From Clostridia bacterium (GTDB taxonomy: Bacteria; Bacillota_A; Clostridia; Christensenellales; UBA1242): a stretch of DNA of 10,744 bases. The stretch lies in contig JAFVZD010000058.1 in the NCBI GenBank assembly GCA_017508345.1, positions 1 through 10,744 on the forward strand, read 5' to 3'. Below the pieces are notes generated by a model that saw only the letters and a list, made by a program, of their open reading frames with translations, ran no database searches and had not been told where the DNA came from. Of this stretch, positions 5,576 through 10,744 are shown one piece after another. How positions within the stretch are numbered: the first letter of the stretch is position 1; every line of letters starts with the position of its first letter. The position numbers and the translations under genes were made by a program.

Positions 5576-7678
5576 TTAGAGTTTTTTCACCATTTCGAAA
5601 GTAATTTGGCGTTTCATTAGGTTGCATTCAATCACGCGAATCCTAACTGAGTCACCCAATTGATAGGAGTGACGCGAACCTGAGAGTTTGTATTGTTTCT
5701 CGAATAGCAAGTAGTTGTCCTCAGGGAGTTTGTCCATAGGGCACAAACCTTCTATGGTATTGGGTAGTGCTACAAATACACCAAAGTTGGTAACACCTGT
5801 AACAATACCATCAAATTCTTCGAACATGTGTTGTTGCATATATTCAGTCTTTTTTAGGTCATCCACTTCGCGCTCGGCTACCTCGGCTAATTTTTCTCTC
5901 TCACTAGATTGTAGGCAAGCCTCATCCACCCACTCATCCAAGTATGCTAGCCAATCACGAGTAGGCTCGCGTAATACAATGGATTTGATGATGCGGTGGA
6001 TTGCTAGATCGGGATAACGCCTAATTGGTGAAGTAAAGTGGCAGTAGTATGTAGCTGCGATACCGAAGTGACCTAGGTTCTTGCTAGCATATCTGGCCTT
6101 TTGCAGACTACGCAACATTACTTGGTTGACGAGTGAAGCATATTTTTCGCCCTCGATTTGGGTTAATAATAGTTGCAAATCTTTTGGTTTTACCTTTTCT
6201 GGCGTGGAGTTGATTTTGAGTTTTAGGTCTTGGATAAAGGTAAAGAACTCAAACATTTTTTGAGCATCGGGTTGCTCATGTACACGATACAAGAAAGGTA
6301 TCTCACGCATACACATAGCCTCGGCTACTGTTTCGTTAGCTAGTAACATAAAGGACTCTATTATCATATGTGCGGTGTTGCGTTCAAACAATTTTACATC
6401 CAGCACATGTCCCATCTCATCCATTACAAATTTGCATTCTGGCAAATCAAATTCTAGTGCTCCACGGCGTTTGCGTTTTTCCAAAAGAATATAGTGTAAT
6501 TCTTCCATCAATTTGAATTGTGGCACTAGATCGGCGTATTTTGCACACACCTCAGGATCATCCTGTAGTATAGCGTACACATTCTTGTATGTCATTTGCT
6601 CACGAGAGCGAATCACACCTTCACAAATCTTGTAGTCAATCACATCACCTTGGTCGTTTACTGTCATTACAACAGATAATGTGAGACGCTCTACCTTGGG
6701 GTTGAGTGAACATATACCATTGGACAATTCTCTAGGTAACATAGGATAAACGAGGTCAGGAAAGTACACACTGGTGGCGCGTTTGTAAGCCTCTTGGTCT
6801 AGCATTGAGCCTGGACGAACATAGTGGGCTACATCTGCAATATGTACACCTAGAGTATATGTACCATCAGGATTTTTTGTGAGACCGATAGCATCATCTA
6901 TATCACGAGTATCTTCGCCGTCAATAGTCAAGATGTCTTGGTCAGTAAAGTCTACTCTACCTATTTTGTCTTTTGCACTAATTGCAGTAGGCATAGTAGC
7001 AGCCTCGGCTAGCACCTCAGGCTCAAACTCCTCATATAGGTTGTTATTTCTAATGATGGATAGCATAGCGAGTGCAGGGGTATCATCGTGACCAAGTACC
7101 TCTACGATATCGCCCTGGGGATTCTTGTCACCGGCACCATAGGAGCGAATACGGCAAACTACTTTGTCGCCATCGTTAGCATGCATCTTGTGTGCATTAC
7201 GAACTAAAATATCGCACCAAAAGTGAGCGTCATCTGGCTTAACAAAAGCTAAATGAGGCTTGACAATCTCTAGTCTACCCACGATATTTTGGTTACTACG
7301 CTGTAATACGCGTATTACTTCGCCCTCAAATTGCTCACCTTTTTGCTTAATCTTGATGAGTACGATATCGCGGTGTAGTGCTGACTTGAGGTTGCAATGT
7401 GGAATAAATACATCGGGATGTTCTTCGTCCAATTTGCAGAAAGCAAAACCGCGAGCATTACCTACTAATCTACCAGTCTTGTAACCTAGTGTAGATGCTA
7501 GAGCGAGTTTATTCTGCACACCTACTTGGACTAAAATGCCTTGGTTAATCATATTGGTGACTATAACATACGCGTCTGTGTATGGTACATCTAGCCCCGC
7601 ACTAATAGCCTTAGCGATATCCGCATGGATATGGTAATCTAAGGCTTTTTGTTTGATAAAATCAATATATTGTTGCAT
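5576..7678 (-). CDS. rnr: Ribonuclease R (VacB)
   Basis: RNase R is a processive 3'-to-5' exoribonuclease that can unwind structured RNA. It degrades the defective mRNA released by tmRNA rescue, so its place before smpB and ssrA makes functional sense. In the 700-residue protein, 1-58 look like the N-terminal winged helix, 66-200 hold two cold-shock RNA-binding domains (GRLVGNARGFAF at 69-80, DVFIP at 89-93), and about 235-575 form the RNB catalytic domain. The metal-binding motif DGEDTRDIDDA (253-263) supplies Asp253, 259, 261 and 262, and FTSPIRRYPDL is at 548-558. Residues 622-700 are an S1 domain (FDGIVTGVTNFGVFVAL). It ends with S1 and lacks the long basic tail of the 813-residue E. coli enzyme. 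The ribosome binding site is modest (GTAGG), and a hairpin lies between it and secG. Confidence 0.97.
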   Translation of the reverse strand: MQQYIDFIKQKALDYHIHADIAKAISAGLDVPYTDAYVIVTNMINQGILVQVGVQNKLALASTLGYKTGRLVGNARGFAFCKLDEEHPDVFIPHCNLKSALHRDIVLIKIKQKGEQFEGEVIRVLQRSNQNIVGRLEIVKPHLAFVKPDDAHFWCDILVRNAHKMHANDGDKVVCRIRSYGAGDKNPQGDIVEVLGHDDTPALAMLSIIRNNNLYEEFEPEVLAEAATMPTAISAKDKIGRVDFTDQDILTIDGEDTRDIDDAIGLTKNPDGTYTLGVHIADVAHYVRPGSMLDQEAYKRATSVYFPDLVYPMLPRELSNGICSLNPKVERLTLSVVMTVNDQGDVIDYKICEGVIRSREQMTYKNVYAILQDDPEVCAKYADLVPQFKLMEELHYILLEKRKRRGALEFDLPECKFVMDEMGHVLDVKLFERNTAHMIIESFMLLANETVAEAMCMREIPFLYRVHEQPDAQKMFEFFTFIQDLKLKINSTPEKVKPKDLQLLLTQIEGEKYASLVNQVMLRSLQKARYASKNLGHFGIAATYYCHFTSPIRRYPDLAIHRIIKSIVLREPTRDWLAYLDEWVDEACLQSSEREKLAEVAEREVDDLKKTEYMQQHMFEEFDGIVTGVTNFGVFVALPNTIEGLCPMDKLPEDNYLLFEKQYKLSGSRHSYQLGDSVRIRVIECNLMKRQITFEMVKKL

Positions 7679-7696
7679 AAAAACCTACTTTTTTTC

Positions 7697-7743
7697 TAAA
7701 AATCAAAACAAAAAGGGGATAAGAAAACAGCCCTTCCCCTTTT
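7697..7743 (-). terminator. Terminator or attenuator between secG and rnr
   Basis: On the minus strand, 10 bases after the secG stop, AAAAGGGGA (7743-7735) pairs with TCCCCTTTT (7719-7711) across a 15-base loop, followed by a T-rich tail (TTGTTTTGATTTTT). It looks like a real intrinsic terminator, yet no promoter is visible in the 32 bases between it and the rnr start. Partial read-through would set rnr below secG. Confidence 0.8.
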
Positions 7744-7753
7744 AAAAATACCA

Positions 7754-8083
7754 TTATGCAGCGAATGGATTAACAATCTGCATAGAGATAAAGTATAGCA
7801 ATGTCAATACCACCATAACGATAGCAAGGATGATGGTAGCTTTTCTCAATCTACCCTCTTTGTTCTTGCCTTTGTTCTGAGCAAAATAAGTCTCGGTAGC
7901 ACCGCTAACAGCATTCAAACCACCGCTACTATTACTCTCCTGGAACAATACTAGTAGTATCATAGCAATAGCACCAACACCGATCAGAGCCAAGCAGATA
8001 TACTGGAATACTGGTAGAAATGAAGTAACCCAATCTGGTAATGGATTGTTGGCTGCCAATAATGAAACAAAATTATTAAACAT
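7754..8083 (-). CDS. secG: Protein translocase subunit SecG
   Basis: SecG is the small accessory subunit of the SecYEG channel that moves proteins across the cytoplasmic membrane with SecA. The 109-residue product has the expected two membrane helices (about 25-47 and 81-104). The loop between them (FQESNSSGGLNAVSGATETY, then basic KGKNKEGRLRK) matches the conserved cytoplasmic SecG segment in position and character. It is longer than many Gram-positive SecG proteins (about 75 residues) because of about 22 extra residues before the first helix. The start is well supported by a GGAGGA ribosome binding site five bases before the ATG. It has its own promoter upstream and a hairpin directly downstream, so it may be largely monocistronic. 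secG-rnr-smpB-ssrA is a common Firmicutes arrangement. Confidence 0.94.
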   Translation of the reverse strand: MFNNFVSLLAANNPLPDWVTSFLPVFQYICLALIGVGAIAMILLVLFQESNSSGGLNAVSGATETYFAQNKGKNKEGRLRKATIILAIVMVVLTLLYFISMQIVNPFAA

Positions 8084-8120
8084 AAGTCCTCCGTATAAAT
8101 GTCAAAATCTAGTGTGAAAT

Positions 8121-8149
8121 ATTTTAGCACAAAAACTTGATTATATCAA
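8121..8149 (-). promoter_or_regulatory. secG promoter
   Basis: On the minus strand, TTGATA (8149-8144) and TAAAAT (8126-8121) are spaced by 17 bases. Transcription should start near 8114, about 30 bases before the secG ATG, leaving room for the GGAGGA ribosome binding site. The -35 element lies inside the inverted repeat at 8136-8150. Confidence 0.75.
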
Positions 8150-8150
8150 G
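8131..8150 (-). terminator. Hairpin terminator of the small membrane-protein gene, overlapping the secG -35
   Basis: On the minus strand, a perfect CTTGAT-ATA-ATCAAG hairpin (8150-8136) is followed by TTTTT. It starts 25 bases past the stop of the small membrane-protein gene and has the form of a short intrinsic terminator. The same bases hold the secG -35 element, so it could instead be, or also be, an operator. Confidence 0.6.
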
Positions 8151-8175
8151 CATTTTTTGCTATTTTATAAAAATA

Positions 8176-8406
8176 TTATATGGTAATATATAGAATGGCT
8201 ACCACAAAACATAGTACGGCAAGCAGTAATATACCCCAATTGATAGGTTTCTCTGCATGTTTTTTGCCAACAGACAGGGCTTTGCTAAGGAACAGGAAGC
8301 CCAATAAGAAAGCAACTGCTATGATAATACCCTTGGTAGTAGGTGCTACTTGTCTAAACAATGTGTTGAGTAAGTCATTCCAAAAATCGGCTAAAAGAGC
8401 AAACAT
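8176..8406 (-). CDS. Small two-helix membrane protein, unrecognised
   Basis: I do not recognise this 76-residue protein. It has a short possibly amphipathic N-terminus (ALLADFWNDLLNTLFRQV), a membrane helix at about 25-44, a basic loop (SKALSVGKKHAEKP, 41-54) and a second helix at about 57-76 that ends the protein. The basic loop should be cytoplasmic, giving the same hairpin topology as SecG, encoded next. I chose the ATG at 8406: the ribosome binding site AAAGGA lies 8 bases upstream of it, whereas it would directly abut the in-frame ATG at 8415 and leave no spacing. The gene has its own TTGACT/TATTAT promoter and a hairpin after the stop, so it appears to be independently transcribed. A link to Sec function is suggested only by position and topology. 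Confidence 0.8.
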   Translation of the reverse strand: MFALLADFWNDLLNTLFRQVAPTTKGIIIAVAFLLGFLFLSKALSVGKKHAEKPINWGILLLAVLCFVVAILYITI

Positions 8407-8434
8407 AATAAACATCCTTTGTTAATTTTCAATA

Positions 8435-8463
8435 ATAATACTACAAAAACATACAAAAGTCAA
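8435..8463 (-). promoter_or_regulatory. Promoter of the small membrane-protein gene
   Basis: On the minus strand, TTGACT (8463-8458) and TATTAT (8440-8435) are separated by exactly 17 bases. The -35 begins two bases past the gpmI stop codon. Transcription should start near 8428, about 21 bases before the preferred ATG at 8406, with the AAAGGA ribosome binding site between them. Confidence 0.75.
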
Positions 8464-8464
8464 G

Positions 8465-9985
8465 TTAGTCTTTTAGTAAAATGGATTCCCCGGTCATATC
8501 TTGAGGGATGTCGATATCCATATAGTCTAGGATGGTAGGAGCAAAACTATCTAGGGTGTATGTGCCTGGTAGTAGGTCTACATTCATATCGGTAACAATG
8601 AAGGGAACGGGGTTTGTGGTATGAGTAGTGGTATGGTCACCACCCTCATCCTCGATATTACCGTGATCGGCAAGTATCATACATGTATAACCATTTTGAA
8701 TAGCTGCGGAAACTACCTGTTGAAGACAAGAATCTAAGATTTGGAGTGTTTGCACACAGGCATCCATATCACCGGTATGACCAATCATATCGCAATTACT
8801 GTAATTGACTAATATAAAGTCGTATTGTGATTGCCATAATGTGGATACTAACTTTGAGGTAATCTCGGGTGCTCGCATAGGTGGATATTCGGCAAAGTTA
8901 TCCACATTTTTGCTCTCAATCAATATTCTATCTTCACCCGGATATTTTACCTCTACACCACCATTAAAGTAGTATGTGACATGTGCGTATTTGGTAGTCT
9001 CTGCCAATTTGAGTTGTTTGAGACCTGCACGGGACAATACCTGAGATAATGTGTTGGTGGGAATAATCTCGTTGAATAGGATATCTATGTTGGGTTGCTT
9101 TTTGTCATACTCGCACATAGATGATATATGTAGCTTTGGCATTTTACCACGCTTGAAATGTGGAAACTTGGTAGCGGCAAATGCTTGGCTCAATTGACGC
9201 ATTCTGTCAGGGCGAAAATTGAAGAATAGTACTTCGTCGAGATTGGACATACCAAAGTATCCACTCATAACAAAACCTGGGCAATACTCATCACTAGTGT
9301 TGGTAAAATATACTTTGTCTAGTGCATCAGAGAATGAATTGGCACGGTGGTCACCCTCAGCATAGCAAAATAGATTGAATGCTGATTGCGTACGAGAATA
9401 TCTACTCTCTCTATCCATTGCATAGAATCTACCTATAAGTGTGGCTATGCGACCTACACCTAGGCTAGATAAATGGTCTTGGAGCGATTGCATATATTCT
9501 CTACCTGAGTGGATAGGTGTATCACGACCATCCAATATGCAGTGTACAAATATTTTGGTGATACCATTATTAGCCAACACATCTAGTATTGCCAGCAAGT
9601 GTGATAGGTCACTATGCACTCCACCATGAGACACCATACCTATTAGGTGGATGGTGGAATTATTCTTTTTTGCACGAGCGATGATATTGACCAAAACGGG
9701 GTTATTAGCGAATTCACCACTAGATATGGATTTGTTGATACGCATCAGGTCTTGGTGTAGGACTCTACCAGCACCGAGGGTTAGGTGTCCTACCTCGCTA
9801 TTACCCATTTGGTTGAGTGGGAGTCCTACATACTCTCCGCTGGCTTGGAGAGATGTATGTGGGTATTTTCGCAACATACTTTGGTAAAATGGCATTTTGG
9901 CTAAATGCACAGGGTTTTTTTGTTTTGCTTTGCGTATACCAAAGCCGTCTAGAATAATACCTAAGACGGGTTTTTTCGTTTTCAT
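8465..9985 (-). CDS. gpmI: 2,3-bisphosphoglycerate-independent phosphoglycerate mutase
   Basis: This glycolytic enzyme interconverts 3- and 2-phosphoglycerate through a phosphoserine intermediate and two metal ions, in the cytoplasm. The 506 residues match the usual length of about 510. By motif comparison with the Bacillus-type enzyme the active site is complete: Asp13 (LDGFG), Ser63 (GNSEVGH), His124 (SHGGVHS), Arg154-Asp155 (DGRDT), Arg186, Arg192, Arg258 and Arg261 (FNFRPDR), Lys332, Asp399 and His403 (NCDMIGHTG), Asp440-His441 (ADHGN) and His455 (THTTNPVP). The segment after LDGFG (NPVHLAKMPFYQSML) is somewhat divergent from the more common NAI..A.TPN form. The ATG has a GGAGT ribosome binding site, and the gene starts 15 bases after tpiA, so the two form an operon. 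Enolase, often the next gene, is not in the window. Confidence 0.97.
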   Translation of the reverse strand: MKTKKPVLGIILDGFGIRKAKQKNPVHLAKMPFYQSMLRKYPHTSLQASGEYVGLPLNQMGNSEVGHLTLGAGRVLHQDLMRINKSISSGEFANNPVLVNIIARAKKNNSTIHLIGMVSHGGVHSDLSHLLAILDVLANNGITKIFVHCILDGRDTPIHSGREYMQSLQDHLSSLGVGRIATLIGRFYAMDRESRYSRTQSAFNLFCYAEGDHRANSFSDALDKVYFTNTSDEYCPGFVMSGYFGMSNLDEVLFFNFRPDRMRQLSQAFAATKFPHFKRGKMPKLHISSMCEYDKKQPNIDILFNEIIPTNTLSQVLSRAGLKQLKLAETTKYAHVTYYFNGGVEVKYPGEDRILIESKNVDNFAEYPPMRAPEITSKLVSTLWQSQYDFILVNYSNCDMIGHTGDMDACVQTLQILDSCLQQVVSAAIQNGYTCMILADHGNIEDEGGDHTTTHTTNPVPFIVTDMNVDLLPGTYTLDSFAPTILDYMDIDIPQDMTGESILLKD

Positions 9986-10000
9986 AATTACTCCATTTTT

Positions 10001-10738
10001 TTATTTTGTGGAATTTGCTATATCCACAAAGGATACAGCATCCAAGCTAGCACCACCGATCAAGGCACCATCTACACAAGGTATTGCTAAGATTTCGGCA
10101 GAATTCTTGGTATTGACACTACCACCATATAACACAGGGAGACTGATACCATACTTTTGGACAATGTAGCCTTTGATATAGCCAATAGTCTCCTGTATAT
10201 CTAGGATGGTAGGCGTCTTGCCAGTACCTATTGCCCAAACAGGCTCATAGGCAATTATAATTTGAGAAAGTTCGCTAGTAGGGACATCTATGAATGCACT
10301 ATCAATCTGTTGTGCTAGCACATCAAGTGTAGAATGCTCCTCAAATTGTTGCAAGGTTTCTCCGATACATAGTAGTGGTGTAATTTTATTCTGTAACAAT
10401 CTTAGTATTTTTTGATTTATCTGGGCATTGGTTTCGCCAAATATGTGTCTGCGTTCACTATGCCCCACTAGACAAAATTGAATATTGCTGTCTGTAAGAT
10501 TGGTGGCACTAATCTCTCCTGTGTATGCACCAGAGACAAATTCACTGACATTTTCTGCTCCTATCCATACATTGTAGTTGTATAGGGTATTCACTAATTC
10601 GTCCAAGTACACGAATGGTGCTGCTATACCAAATTGAACATTTGGGTTGCGTTGAATAGTCGCAAACTTGGCGACAAACTTACCCAATTCGGGTCTAGTC
10701 ATAGACATTTTCCAGTTACCGATAATATATTTTTGCAT
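10001..10738 (-). CDS. tpiA: Triosephosphate isomerase
   Basis: This enzyme interconverts dihydroxyacetone phosphate and glyceraldehyde 3-phosphate in glycolysis; it is a cytoplasmic TIM-barrel dimer. The 245 residues match the family's usual 250. The catalytic residues are all present: Lys10 in GNWKM, His93 in VGHSERR, and Glu165 in AYEPVWAIGTGK. The phosphate-binding motif YGGSV is at 204-208, followed by DGALIGGASL. The ATG at 10738 opens exactly at the conserved MxKYIIGNWKM-type beginning, so the start is right, but only six bases lie upstream in the window and its ribosome binding site is not visible. A phosphoglycerate kinase gene would be the expected upstream neighbour; this cannot be seen. 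gpmI follows after 15 bases. Confidence 0.98.
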   Translation of the reverse strand: MQKYIIGNWKMSMTRPELGKFVAKFATIQRNPNVQFGIAAPFVYLDELVNTLYNYNVWIGAENVSEFVSGAYTGEISATNLTDSNIQFCLVGHSERRHIFGETNAQINQKILRLLQNKITPLLCIGETLQQFEEHSTLDVLAQQIDSAFIDVPTSELSQIIIAYEPVWAIGTGKTPTILDIQETIGYIKGYIVQKYGISLPVLYGGSVNTKNSAEILAIPCVDGALIGGASLDAVSFVDIANSTK

Positions 10739-10744
10739 AAAGTA

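Noticed and set aside
8407..8415. Upstream in-frame ATG (8415) as start of the small membrane protein
   Set aside because: The AAAGGA ribosome binding site would directly abut this ATG, while it is 8 bases from the ATG at 8406.
1..10744. CRISPR array, insertion sequence, prophage, tRNA or rRNA genes
   Set aside because: No regularly spaced repeats, transposase or phage frames, and the only tRNA-like structure is that of tmRNA.

Overview
The window is AT-rich DNA in which every recognisable gene lies on the minus strand, so transcription runs from high to low coordinates. It looks like an anaerobic low-GC Gram-positive (Bacillota), most likely of the Clostridia. The grounds are purine-rich AGGAGG-like ribosome binding sites, sigma-A-like TTGACA/TATAAT promoters, an oxygen-sensitive class III ribonucleotide reductase, and the order tpiA-gpmI-...-secG-rnr-smpB-ssrA typical of Firmicutes. 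Species cannot be named from this. All eight complete protein genes and the tmRNA tag frame end in TAA.

In transcription order: (1) 10738-8465 holds the glycolytic genes tpiA and gpmI, 15 bases apart and surely co-transcribed. (2) 8406-8176 is an unrecognised 76-residue, two-helix membrane protein with its own promoter, in the place where enolase often sits in related genomes. (3) 8083-4608 is the protein-export and ribosome-rescue block: secG, rnr (RNase R), smpB and ssrA (tmRNA). SmpB and tmRNA free stalled ribosomes and tag the unfinished protein; RNase R degrades the faulty mRNA. A promoter precedes secG, a hairpin terminator or attenuator separates secG from rnr, and another possible promoter lies before smpB. 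(4) 4555-3194 is an unrecognised membrane-anchored acidic protein with a predicted coiled-coil end, followed by a terminator. (5) 3100-2117 is a patatin-like serine hydrolase with an intact Ser-Asp dyad and its own terminator. (6) 2116-1791 is a long AT-rich leader with two NrdR boxes and a strong promoter. (7) 1790-1 is nrdD, cut off by the window edge.

Most of the window is conserved housekeeping sequence and I see no clear new multi-gene defence or mobile system. The points most worth a second look are the atypical tmRNA tag (ends Ala-Tyr-Ala), the two unrecognised membrane proteins, the near-perfect tandem NrdR boxes over the nrdD promoter, and the hairpins that overlap or divide transcription units around secG. 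No insertion sequence, tRNA gene, rRNA gene, CRISPR array or riboswitch was recognised.
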